In this document: positions 1 to 9,191 of the stretch, piece by piece | How the letters are laid out: the number at the start of each line of letters is the position of its first letter | Numbering within the stretch: position 1 is the stretch's first letter | Origin: Dunaliella salina | Taxonomy: Eukaryota; Chlorophyta; Chlorophyceae; Chlamydomonadales; Dunaliellaceae | NCBI GenBank assembly: GCA_002284615.2 | Contig: MU069676.1 | Coordinates: forward strand, 239,805 to 258,026 | DNA length: 18,222 bases | Direction of reading: 5' to 3' | Made by a program: the position numbers and the translations under genes | Notes under the pieces: model-generated | The model's database searches: none | Told to the model about the DNA's origin: nothing | Seen by the model: the letters and a program-made list of their open reading frames with translations, nothing else

Positions 1-16
1 CCTCCCCAACACCAAC

Positions 17-724
17 CTGTCTGTTGTCCACAGAGAAGGCCACGCTCAGCACATCCTTGGTATGGCCCACGAAGCGGCGGGTGGTAGCGCCGGTGTTGAG
101 GTCCCACAGGCGCAGGGTTCCGTCCCAGGAGCCGGATAGGCAGAACTGGCCATCGCTAGAGATGACCACGTCCTGCACGAAGTGGGAGTGGCCGTGCAGG
201 GACTTCTTGGGGTAGCCGTAGCTGTCACCTCCACGCTCCAGCTCCCACACAATCACGGTCTTGTCGCTGCAAGAGACACATAAAATGGTGCGTCAGAAGT
301 GAGGGCATGCCAACACTCGAGCTGCTTGCATGGGCTTCACAAACATCAAGTTTTTTCTGACCAAACAAGTTTGCCTGCACTTTTTCATGTGCAGCCCTGA
401 GTGAACTTGGGCAGCATCTGTTGAATCTTAATACCACACACTCACCGTGAGGCAGAGAGCAGCACGTTGCTGGCGGGGTCCAGAGGGGCAGCTAGGGCCG
501 TCACCCATCTGCATGCACAACATGCACATGGCATCAATGTGCAACCTGTCCGCATGGCACACTAACTGTGAAGACATGTGAAGGTAAAGCTGCAGTAGCT
601 GACCTCTATCTGAGGATGAGTGCATACCAGCTAGCTATGAGTGTACAAAAAGTGGTTTGCCAGAAATGTGCACACACCCAGAGTGGCCCTTCAGAGTTGC
701 GCGGGGAACAAGTGTCTCAGCCAT
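17..724 (-). CDS. RACK1: RACK1 (Cblp-like WD40 scaffold), N-terminal three exons, partial
   Basis: Exons at 724-678, 508-446 and 266-17 join to 120 codons. RACK1 is a WD40 beta-propeller that sits on the 40S ribosomal subunit and scaffolds kinases. The product begins [16 protein letters not shown], then [67 protein letters not shown] and [17 protein letters not shown]. That covers blades 1 and 2 (GH...WD pairs) and the start of blade 3, and nearly matches Chlamydomonas Cblp as I remember it. Introns are 169 nt (677-509, GTGTGT...GCAG) and 179 nt (445-267, GTGAGT...TTGCAG), both after codon position 2 (Gly-16 and Arg-37). A third intron opens at 16 with GTTGGT. The family is about 315 residues, so about 60% of the protein lies left of the window. 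The start is the ATG at 724-722, which gives the conserved MAETL N-terminus. Codons mostly end in G or C, unlike the flanks. Confidence 0.95.
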
Positions 725-1000
725 GCCTGCTGCTCCTGCTACTCAATGCTGTCCTGTGTGAATCACGCAGTGCCAAGACAGAGAAGGTTAAGAGTGATGG
801 GCAACGATGCAAGCTGAGAAACCAGTGCAGGAGATAAGACGGGAATATATCCTCACCTGAGATATAAAAATAGAAGGACGTTGAGTGGAAGATCCAACAC
901 TTTGTGTTTCAGTCGACTCATCTTCTCCAGACCAGAAGTGAGCAAAAATGTCCTTGAAACTCGATAAATTTTAAATTTCAGGTCTGGAGAGCTTCAAGTA
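725..1000 (-). promoter_or_regulatory. Upstream region of RACK1 (5' leader and probable core promoter)
   Basis: This stretch lies immediately upstream of the RACK1 start codon. Read on the minus strand it contains an AT-rich ATATATTCC motif near 851-843, about 120 bases before the ATG, which could act as a TATA-like element. A 10-bp inverted repeat (tctccagacc at 924-933, ggtctggaga at 981-990) lies about 200-265 bases upstream of the ATG. Promoter function is inferred from position only; transcription start and factor sites cannot be read from sequence. Confidence 0.35.
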
Positions 1001-1112
1001 TCTATCCATCTCGCTTCCCCACGCTCGTCTTGAACGATTCGAAGCATGAAGCAGTTTGTGAAATAATTTTGCATAATTATTAATATAATTATTCTAGATA
1101 TTAATATTTTCA

Positions 1113-1834
1113 CAGAGGGGGGAAGCTGAGGCCCAAAATTAGGTGTTTTGGCATGCTCTTTGCGAATATTTCCCGGGACTGGTCACATTGAAACTTGGTT
1201 TCCTTTGGTGTATTAAGCTTATCTATCACTGAAATGCGTTTGTGACCAGTCCCGGGAGACGTGCCAAATTGGCCGTGGCGTGAACCCTAGTTTTTGGCAC
1301 CAAACCTCCATTCCAGATCACCCACTGCACCAAATTGGGTGATTTTTAGTGTTTTAGAGTCCTTGTAATAAAAGAACATTATTGCAAAAAAAAAGGGAGT
1401 AAAAAAACCCAGTGGTTGGTGAGATACAGAATTTTGGCCATCTCCCTCAGAGAAAATCTTGCCTGTGTCATGCTCAATCACTGTCATTACACTTTTACTA
1501 TTCTGGAAGCAGGTCACATTCAGAAGCAGGTCACCCATTTCTCAATGTGACACCTGAAAAGTGCCAAAAAGGTCAAAATTTGACCTCCTTCTTTCCTATT
1601 TTTGAATATTCAGGATGTTAGCATTTTATATGTAGGTTATCAAGAATATTTTGGCGGTGAAAATGGCCCCAGGGTAGAGCTGGGGGCCGTTTTACGTGAT
1701 CTGAGATCCTCCGATTTTCATGAATTTTTGGTGAATATGCTATGTTAAGGATTAGAAATGTTCCGCATGGTCAGATTTGAGAAAAAAAGTTGGGAAAGCG
1801 CGTGTCTGGCAAATGGGCCAGCTTCCCCCCTCAG
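1113..1834. mobile_element. Non-autonomous hAT-like DNA transposon, copy 1
   Basis: The ends form a 16-bp terminal inverted repeat with one mismatch: cagaggggggaagctg at 1113-1128 and cagcttcccccctcag at 1819-1834. After two extra bases on the left the match continues as GGCCCA. The flanks carry a probable 8-bp target duplication, tattttca (1105-1112) and gattttca (1836-1843), seven of eight matching with one extra base before the right copy. CAG-starting ends plus an 8-bp duplication are the hAT signature. The interior has no credible transposase, so the element is non-autonomous. It is the same family as the element at 6039-6687, in opposite orientation. The shared core is clearest at 1306-1440 and 1570-1740. 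Relative to that copy this one carries about 85 extra bases near 1455-1560 and the hairpin at 1171-1257. Confidence 0.8.
1171..1257. repeat. Perfect 17-bp inverted repeat inside transposon copy 1
   Basis: The arms tcccgggactggtcaca (1171-1187) and tgtgaccagtcccggga (1241-1257) are exact reverse complements around a 53-base loop. The second family copy lacks them at the equivalent place. They could be a hairpin or a small nested insertion; no flanking duplication is visible. Confidence 0.85.
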
Positions 1835-1843
1835 AGATTTTCA

Positions 1844-2250
1844 ATTGGAACGACTACAAGCACTTTTACTGGGACAGTTCTACAAAATCCCACCCTTTTC
1901 AGCTAGCCCTTGTCTTGAGCTATCTGCGTTGTTTTTCAATGTCAACGTCAAAAGGAAGTTCGAGGGACACGGTTTTCCCATGTTAGAGGTCCTTGTTCCC
2001 CTTATTCGGATGGGGCGAATGAATGGTTATGTCCACGTCCCCGTATGCTCCCCCTCCCCCTTTCCTTTTGGCTCTGTATGTCCAACCAGATTTAGGTCCA
2101 CACTGAGAGTAGTGAGAGGCCTCCTAGGTATTGAGAAGTTTTATGCGCAAAAATGCAAACAATTTATGACCGCCAGAGGCATCGAAGTACTGTATAAGTA
2201 TTGCAAGAGTTTTGCAAAAGTAGCCTAGAGGGGTAATGTTGACTTGAGGG
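1844..2250. other. Spacer, nothing recognised
   Basis: Between the right flank of transposon copy 1 and the tandem repeat at 2251 I see no gene, RNA gene or repeat. The frame open over 1758-2228 on the plus strand straddles the transposon end and has no protein-like motif. Confidence 0.5.
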
Positions 2251-2385
2251 TACTTCTGCAACACACTTCTGCAATCCTGTCTCTGTCGGCATATACTATG
2301 TCAAAAATGTAAACTCCAGGCTACTTCTGCAACACACCACTGCAATCCTGTCCGTGTCGGCATGTACTATGTATGAAATGTAAAG
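2251..2385. repeat. Two-copy tandem repeat, period 71 bp
   Basis: The units at 2251-2321 and 2322-2385 both begin TACTTCTGCAACACAC and share GCAATCCTGTC, GTGTCGGCAT/TGTCGGCAT and TACTATGT blocks, with scattered substitutions. The repeat is non-coding and looks like a simple local duplication. Confidence 0.8.
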
Positions 2386-2548
2386 GCTTTGAACACAGAA
2401 ATTGGCTTGGAGATGTAATGAAAGACAGAGAAGCCCTTGGTATTAGTCAAAAAAGTAGGACTCATTTAGATTTCCTCTGGGCGCAGATGCACCACATCCT
2501 GAGCCCTGAGACTCAAGACTTCAGCATGATGTGCACTTGCTCCGCTAG

Positions 2549-2945
2549 GGGCAGCAGGCTTCGGCCCGGGGACTGGCGCCCCCGCCCATATGTGAGCTAC
2601 CAAGAGAGAAGCTGGTACAGGAGTGGTCCCGGAAGTTGGCACAGTGGAGAAGGTTCTCGGAGTTGGAGCGATCTCAGTTCAGGTCTGCATACTGCGTGCT
2701 CACCTCCTGGCTCCAGCTGGCCCTTGTGCAAGAGGGGGGCCTTGCTAAGATGTTGAATAGCGTTCTCTGAGGCTAAGGGAGAAGTCTCGAGTTTGCTGGA
2801 CAGGGCCTCTTGACAGTGTGGTCGAAGGTATCCTAGGTGGAGGCCTACTTGCTGGAATAGACTTCCATGCTTCTTTTCCTCTTGGACTGACAGGACTCGC
2901 TGACATGCTCAGATCAAGTTTTGAGCATTATACAGATTGGCCAAC
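2549..2945 (+). pseudogene. Possible decayed coding stretch, unknown protein
   Basis: From 2549, just after a possible acceptor (CCGCTAG), the plus strand reads as protein-like sequence with charged and aromatic residues: ELPREKLVQEWSRKLAQW, RRFSELERSQFRSAYCVL, TSWLQLALVQEGGLAKML, with a stop at about 2769. Downstream, in a different frame, similar text continues (SLRLREKSRVCWTGPLDSV, VEGILGGGLLAGIDFHASF, PLGLTGLADMLRSSFEHY) to a TAA near 2962. This would fit one coding region broken by a frameshift near 2755-2770, or two exons with an intron I could not place. I recognise no family. It could be a gene relic, a transposon remnant or chance. The evidence is only the amino-acid character of the frames. 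Confidence 0.25.
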
Positions 2946-2969
2946 ACGAGCCAACTGTTGTTAACTAAT

Positions 2970-3650
2970 CGCTGAAAACAGTGAAATTGACAAAACAATA
3001 TATCAGCATGACATCGCTTCCAGTTTCAGCACTGACTTTTGGGTCTGTCCTTAATGCACGCTGGCTGTGCCCAAAATTGACTTTCTTTCATTCCGCAAAG
3101 GCAGCTAAGAATTCTGCACAAGGAACAATGCTCCCAGCATCATACCGGAGAGCCACAGAGCGAGAGGGCCAGATGGACCATTTTCCTTCTCATTTGACTA
3201 TTGTGCTTGCACATCTCGGTTAGACAAAAGCAATGTGACACGTAAAACAATGAGAACACTTGAAGAAGCAGCAGCAGCGGCTTGTCACTTCCCTGTTTGC
3301 ATGGTTTCCAGGATTAGCAAACTAGTTCGCGTTGCTGAGGGGAACGATCGGTCGCTACATGGCCATGGGAGGAATGTAGCGGGATGATTGGAATTTGTTA
3401 ATCCAAGAATGTGTACCATTACCAAGAGACAGAGTCTGATGCTGTGCAACCAGTCACACAAGGCAAAAACAGGCAGGTTCAGCAGGACCACCACTTGAGG
3501 TGCTGCACCCTGATCCTGCTGAGTTAGGGTGTGCAAAGCTTCGTTTCAACCGTGCAGCGTCATTCAGACATCGTAATGTTGGTATAGAACCAATCACGAA
3601 AAAGCAAAAGCGGGCACGGCCTTCCTAATTCCGCAAGATTGCTTCTTAAC
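2970..3650. other. Spacer, no supported gene
   Basis: No gene is supported here. A plus-strand frame is open over about 3109-3386 (containing a short GAAGCAGCAGCAGCGGCT alanine run) but lacks an early ATG, splice context and recognisable motifs. Confidence 0.4.
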
Positions 3651-3651
3651 A

Positions 3652-3820
3652 AGTCGTTGAAGGATTCTGTGCCTCAAATCCTGGATTCAACATGGCCCAA
3701 TTTGGAAAGGTTTGGATACCTTTGAAGTTAAGTTCTATAACATTGATTTTGGATTCGTCTTAAAGAGATTCTGCATCTCAAATACTGCATCCTACATGGT
3801 TCAATTTGGGGGGTTAGGCC
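3652..3820. repeat. Diverged direct repeat, spacing about 105 bp
   Basis: Blocks at about 3652-3715 and 3755-3820 share the pattern TCGT..., GATTCTG, CTCAAAT, ACATGG and CAATTTGG in the same order. By eye they are clearly related but diverged. This looks like an old tandem duplication or a fragment of a dispersed repeat; no coding is seen. Confidence 0.65.
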
Positions 3821-3829
3821 TACTTATGT

Positions 3830-4900
3830 GTTGTCTCAACGGAGTTCGCCTAAGAAGATATTCAGGAATCGTTCTGTCTGGTTACAAAAGCGTCCGCTGC
3901 TCCCTACTTCTATGTGGAAATGTTACGCATTTAAAAGGTGTGTTCGCTGTGTCCGATCGGTGATCACAGATCGTTCCAACTCCAGCAAGACAAAAAGAAA
4001 ACCACACGGGAGGGGAAAACACTCCATTCATCGACCACAAGAAAGGAAATGCATAATGGTTGCTTTCATGGTATGTTTGTGTGCGACTTCTGTCAAAAAC
4101 GAGCAATCATCACAATAATTATGCCCTGTTGCACCACGCTGCCAGGAATCCATCCAAGATGACTTCCTCTAACCATTGGTTGAGGGAGACATATGGCTTT
4201 TGGAGCCAATGTATCCAACCTCTTTAGTTGATGAGGGAAGAGCTTCCTCAGCTTGCATGCTTTTCTTTTTCTCTTTTCTGAACTCTGCCTGTTTGCCACG
4301 TGCACACTTCGCCGCTCTGTCCTGCACAAGTGCAGCAATATTTCTAATCGTTCAGGTTAAAGTTGGCTTACAAGGGATTCCATTTGCTATTGTAGTAGCA
4401 TGAATCCAGGAGACAGAGACATCCATCTCTACAAACTAAATTTTTGCGCAGAAATCACAAGCCTGAAATACGAAATCCCTGCTGTTGCAAATTTGATGAT
4501 TTTGCAAGCATGCCACATTTTCGCATAACCATGATTTGTTATGACACTCGTCGTGCAAATTCATAGCAGGGCCTGGTGTTTAAGGTGTATCCTGTATTTT
4601 TGGGGGCTTTTCTGTTATATGCTCTCTTATCAAACCTCCTGTCCATCTTCCATTGAAGTCTAGCTGTTCTAAACCTTCATTGGCTGGCTTTGTGTCCTGT
4701 GATCCCTGGCCCTATGCTAGGGGTGTTTTGTCCCTGAGGCAATGCTAACCTGGTGAGGTTGATCTGGAGCCTGGCATCCTGCCGCTAAACCAGCATTGTG
4801 CGGCAAGATTGAGAGAAAGTAAGTTGTGGCAACATGCTGAGGAGCAGCGCGAAAACTTTTTGCATGGTGCACATCAAGCCTGAGCGTGCTGCTCTCTGCC
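3830..4900. other. Gene-poor spacer
   Basis: No gene, RNA gene or clear repeat is visible. Open frames are short, overlap one another on both strands and have no recognisable motif. Confidence 0.5.
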
Positions 4901-4906
4901 TCACAA

Positions 4907-4931
4907 GGGGAGGGGGGGAAAGGGGGGGAGG
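4907..4931 (+). other. G-run tract, possible G-quadruplex
   Basis: The plus strand carries runs of 4, 7 and 7 guanines separated by A and AAA, followed by AGG. This allows at least four GGG tracts within 25 bases, the sequence requirement for an intrastrand quadruplex. It is in a spacer and no function can be assigned. Confidence 0.5.
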
Positions 4932-4985
4932 AACCTGCACGGTTTGACACCATTGGTAGTTCCACCACAGGGGCGTCTTTTACCA

Positions 4986-5434
4986 CAGACTAACCAAGAA
5001 TGGCATGCCCCGGGCAGTGCAAGAAGGGTTCATGGCATCACATCATGCCTGGTACTGTTGGCGAGAGTTGTTGTATGCCTCGTCAAAAGTGCACAAATCT
5101 TTCAGTGCGGGTGCCAAGCTGTTTCCAGCACCTGAAGACCTTCATTTGTTTCAATCTCAAGGGAAAACATGAAGAGCTTGACCCTGTGATTCTGGTTTAG
5201 AGTTTGCCAATGGGTCTGTATTCACTTCGTGGCTGTTGTTATCCTCTTGAAGACCCGGCACATCAGCTGCATCTGGCAGAGGACATTAAGCCACTACATT
5301 GGGCTAGAAATATAAAAAATCATCTGCAAAGAGATGAAGCTGATAAGTTTGATCGTGGCCAACTTCAAAAATCATCCACAAAAAGCAGGATTGTTTATTT
5401 CAGCCATCTGGGACAGGGAGATATGTCAGTTTAA
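4986..5434 (+). pseudogene. Coding-like tract with frame breaks, unknown protein
   Basis: After a plausible acceptor (TTTTACCACAG, ending at 4987) one plus frame reads LTKNGMPRAVQEGFMASHH, AWYCWRELLYASSKVHKS, FSAGAKLFPAPEDLHLF, then QSQGKT and a stop near 5171. A second frame reads HEELDPVILV to a stop at about 5200, and from 5204 continues as MPMGLYSLRGCCYPLEDP, AHQLHLAEDIKPLHWARN, then IKNHLQRDEADKFDRGQLQ and a stop at 5434. The residue mix looks more like protein than random frames, so this may be a frameshifted relic of a gene or transposon protein. No family is recognised and chance remains possible. Confidence 0.2.
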
Positions 5435-6030
5435 CGCCCAAAACAACCTCCACACAAGTATGTGCATGCTGACATGGAAAGCATGCAAGTCCTTGCTTTT
5501 CTGTTGAAATCACACTTCAGCACATATGCATCCACGAGAGACTGCTGCAAATCTCATCCGCAAGTGCCTTTATTATGGATAAGCCTCCACCAAAAAAGGG
5601 TCCTATACTAGGTCACTGAAAGAATGGGAGGCCGCAATCCATACTGGAAGGAAAAGGGGCACCTCCTTCTCACACTCACTTCAATGAAATGGACACTCAT
5701 GTATCCAGCTCCTTTCATCATGCGTCTCTGCTTGTCCAAAAATCCCCCCCTTGGTATGTCCCAAGAATAAATAATTGGTTTGGAGCAGTGCGACTGCATC
5801 AATGTCTGCGCGCTCTGTCTCCCTTCTCCATCAGAAGCCCAAGTATGCTCGCACACCTTGGGGCTTGTTCGAGGCTTCATTGACCTGGAGAAAAAGAAAC
5901 TAAATGTTCATGAGTGATGAAGTCACAAGGATGCATTCAAGACCTGAAGTTGGGGAAGCCTCCCGTAAAAAACATCCTGGATTCGAGGAAGCCTGCACTT
6001 CCCCCGATAAGTCTCAAAAATTATGCTATC
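5435..6030. other. Spacer, nothing recognised
   Basis: I see no supported gene or repeat between the coding-like tract and the transposon target site at 6031. Confidence 0.45.
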
Positions 6031-6038
6031 CTAAAAGC

Positions 6039-6687
6039 CAGAGGTGGGCGACGTGCCCAAATTCCTGAAAATGTTCTTTCCTGCCGATTTCTTCTAAATC
6101 TGACCAGGCCAACCATTACTATATGAACAAAAAACATATTAACAAAAAATGAAGAAAATTGGTTGTCTGAGATCACTCTCCTGGCCTCAGATCACCCTAA
6201 AATGGCTCACAGCTCCACCCTGGGACCATTTTTTGCTCCCAAATTTTTGTACTTATACCTCTTGTATACGATGCTGACATCTTGCATACTCAAAAGTAGG
6301 AAAGAAGGAGGTCAAAATTTGACCCCTTTGGCACCCCTAGCGCTGGATTTTCTTAAAGGGAAATGGCTAAAATCATGTATCTGACCAACCACTGAGTCTT
6401 TTCACTCCATCTTTTTGCTATGGTATTTTTTTGGTTCAAGGACACCAAATCATTAAAAAATCACCCAATTTGGTACAGGGGCTGGTCAGATATGGCAGGT
6501 GCTTGCTCGAAAAGTAGGGTACACGTTCTGGCAAATAGCAGGAGTGACCCCAAGTTGCACCTTTCAAATTTAGGAGCAATGGAAGGCTACCACTTGATGC
6601 TAAGCACAAAAAGTGCAAAGTGTGGCCACCTTGCTAAGGGTACATTCCATAAGGACCCCTGTTTGGGGCCTTCATCGCCCACCTCTG
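6039..6687. mobile_element. Non-autonomous hAT-like DNA transposon, copy 2 (inverted)
   Basis: The ends are cagaggtgggcgacg at 6039-6053 and, reversed, cagaggtgggcgatg from 6687 inward: 14 of 15 identical and starting CAG as in hAT elements. The target duplication is ctaaaagc (6031-6038) on the left and ctaaaaagc (6688-6696) on the right, differing by one A in a homopolymer. The 649-bp interior has no transposase. Its reverse complement aligns along most of its length with the element at 1113-1834. Shared blocks include ACCAAATTGGGTGATTTTT, CAGTGGTTGGT, AATTTTGACCTCCTTCTTTCCTA and TGGTCAGATTT (broken here into pieces for brevity). The two are members of one family in opposite orientation, diverged enough to be old insertions. 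Confidence 0.85.
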
Positions 6688-6699
6688 CTAAAAAGCGCA

Positions 6700-8245
6700 G
6701 ATAACCGCAGAGGAAGCAATCTGGAGCAGTTGGGCAGACTATCTGTACATTTACATGCCCATTTTCTTAAGGATAACAATTTATGGAAGAGACATATTTA
6801 TATAGAGTTAGGCCATGTATGAATCTGTAAGTTAGGCGCCACATCCCTGAGTGATATCCTGCCTATTGCCAGCTTGGCCACCTCTGCCAGTTCTGAGCAC
6901 ACCACCTGAAAGCTAGTTATAAAAGCAGTTTTCCAGCGCTGAGCTGGTCCCATTTGGTGCACTATGCTGTGCGCAAGGCCTGCATGTTTGTGCACTCCAG
7001 CAAAACTCATCCCCTGTGTGCCCTAACTCTCCAGCTGTGCCCCCAAGCCTGCAGGTGGACCCCAGGATGTGCCTTGAGTTCTCAGGTGGCCTCCTGCTGT
7101 GAGTGGCGGGGGGCTGTTTTGGGGGGTCCTCAGAAGGCAATGGAGGAGTGATGACGATAGGGAGCGGCTTCATTTTAAATTCAATGAAATTTTGATGCCT
7201 CAGTCGAGTGTTGCGACGGGGTCTAGATTTCAAACAGTCCTAAGTGTTTGGCGGTGTAAGGAGACCCGGGCCTGAAGCGCAGCATTTCTTCAGGAGAATT
7301 AAATGAACAAGTTATCCGCCCTTGATTTGGCTGGCAGCCCCTACGTTGCCCAAACAGGGTCCACATCATCCCCTTTAAGCTGCTTTGGTAACATTCCGGA
7401 ATTTCAGGGCCGATACTTTGAGAACCATTTCATAGCACTAACCTAATCAGCCGGATGTGCGTGCACAAGCAAGAATTTTTGAAAAATAAGGTCCACCGAC
7501 ATTGCGGAGCCCAGCAGGTCCTCCCTTGTGCCCAGCATGGCAGCCTACGGTGTTAATGTTAATGCTGACAACCCCAAGCATCGGCCAGGACAAACAGTGG
7601 GCGCGGAGGAGGTGGCCTATCGGAGCTTGGCCAGACCTCCCTGGTCATGTGTGCTTGTCCATACGAAGAAAATCCGACTAGCATCAGAGGTCCTCCTGAC
7701 CCAAAGTCACTTGCAATAATACCAGCAGGCTTCCCAAGCACTCGCTGCTGCAGTTTGGGCATGAGCAGGGTCCCTCAGAAAATGGCCATTACCAGGAGCG
7801 ACTGAGAAGTGCAGGTATGGGGAACACCTTATGCTCCATGATAACTAAAATATCAATGAACATCTGCCACCTCAAAACACGCACTGGTGTGCCCAAATGA
7901 AAGGAATGCATGCTTTTGTTGCACAGAGCTCCACCTGAGCCACACCTAGGTGTCCCCAACATGCCAAACCAGACCTCTGAGCCAAAGAAGCAACCCCATT
8001 AGCTCAGAAGTGGGTTTGAAAGTGTCCGGCAGTATATCATTCAAATTTGGCATAGGTTGTGGCGCCTGACTGTAAAATCAATTAGAGGCACACACAGGAT
8101 TGTACAATATATGACAAAGAATGGACGTATTCTCTCGATGCAAGTGACGGATTTGATGGTAAGCAGCCACAACATCCGGGGCTCTGAGACATTGCCGGTA
8201 ATGTGCCTAAGGCATTTTCTCAGCAATCAGTGACATCGATGAAAA
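6700..8245. other. Gene-poor spacer
   Basis: No gene, RNA gene or clear repeat is supported. A plus frame near 7537-7719 (starting MAAYGVNVNADNPKHRPG) has some protein-like character, but it lacks splice context, a recognised motif, or support on either side. Confidence 0.45.
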
Positions 8246-8248
8246 GGT

Positions 8249-8327
8249 TTGACTCACTTACACCAAGAGACCTCTTAAGTCGAATTAACGAGACGTGTTG
8301 ACTCACTTAGACCAAGAGGTTTCTTAA
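8249..8327. repeat. Direct repeat of 30 bp, spacing 49 bp
   Basis: Copies at 8249-8278 and 8298-8327 share TTGACTCACTTA(C/G)ACCAAGAG and (CC/TT)TCTTAA. Four substitutions separate them. No function is visible. Confidence 0.8.
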
Positions 8328-8631
8328 ATCCTGCACTAAAACACCTCACAGGAGGAGGCTCAGTGTGCCTATTTCATAAACACAGCATGTTCAACCAAAC
8401 CCACACGCTTGCAATGGATACAGGAATTCATGCTTGCATTGGATGACCGGCCTTGGTGCAAAGGATGAATGCAAGCCTCCCTTGATGTACATCATGCTGC
8501 CTTGTCTCCTTGGGTCCTTTTTGCGCATCCTGTTTTTCAGCCAAGCCAGTCAAACACCTTCAAACCTCGCAAACCTTGGCAGTTGGTGAGTGGGCTTGCA
8601 GCCCCTTGCCTCAGCCTGCCGCCTTCTAGCC

Positions 8632-8727
8632 TGCCAGCTCATTCAGAACAGCCTCCTGCATCTCATGACTGAGAAACAGCTGTTTCTCACCCACCAGACG
8701 CAAGAGGCTGTTCTGAAGGAGCTGGCA
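8632..8727. repeat. 96-nt hairpin with 28-bp stem and central 20-bp palindrome
   Basis: The arms 8632-8659 and 8700-8727 are reverse complements at 26 of 28 positions; the shared core is ttcagaacagcctc. In the middle, tgagaaacagctgtttctca (8670-8689) is a perfect 20-bp palindrome. A transcript of either strand would fold into a long stem with a second stem at its tip. Whether it is transcribed cannot be read from sequence. Confidence 0.85.
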
Positions 8728-8854
8728 CACTTAAAGCAAGATGTGTTAAGAGAGGGATCAGGGAGGGGTGCTCTGTTGACTTGTGTTTTGGCTGCCTGTT
8801 TGAAAGGATATGCCACTGCTTTTGGGGGCGGCCGCACCATCTTCATGCCCAGCA

Positions 8855-9191
8855 TTCCTGCCTTGCCTTGCGTTTACATAAGTCGCACAGTGCACTACGG
8901 TCTCAGGGAGCTCGGTCTGTGAGGAGTCGGTCTGGAGATCTGCAATGCTGGTAGGTACCTTTGACTGCATGGCTTTGATGCTGACATCCAGAGGCAACAT
9001 ATTACCTTTGACTGCATGGCTTTGATGCTGACACCCAGAGGCAACACAATATGTTGCCTCTGGATGTCAGCATCATAGCCATGCAGTCAAAGATATCTGC
9101 CAGCATTGTGGATCTCCAGGCCGACTCTTCACAGACTGAGCTCCCTGGGACCGTGGTTCACTGTGCGACTTGTGTAAACGCAAGGCAGGAA
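8855..9191. repeat. Large foldback: inverted repeat of about 140 bp
   Basis: The left arm 8855-9000 and right arm 9051-9191 are reverse complements. Over 8866-9000 against 9185-9051 I count 13 mismatches in 135 positions, 11 of them transitions. The left arm has five extra bases (ttgcc) near its outer end. The 50-base centre carries a third, direct copy of the inner part of the left arm: 9003-9046 repeats 8956-8999 with one mismatch. The protein-level differences between the arm translations are not conservative, so the arms are not maintained as coding sequence. Confidence 0.9.

Noticed and set aside
8758..8868. Possible final exon of the Kelch gene (minus, NAGHEDGAAAPKSSG... to a stop)
   Set aside because: It follows an AAGGCAG acceptor-like site and looks like a disordered tail. 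However, it abuts the foldback, lacks the G/C-ending codon bias of the other exons, and its phase link to exon 9725-9862 cannot be shown.
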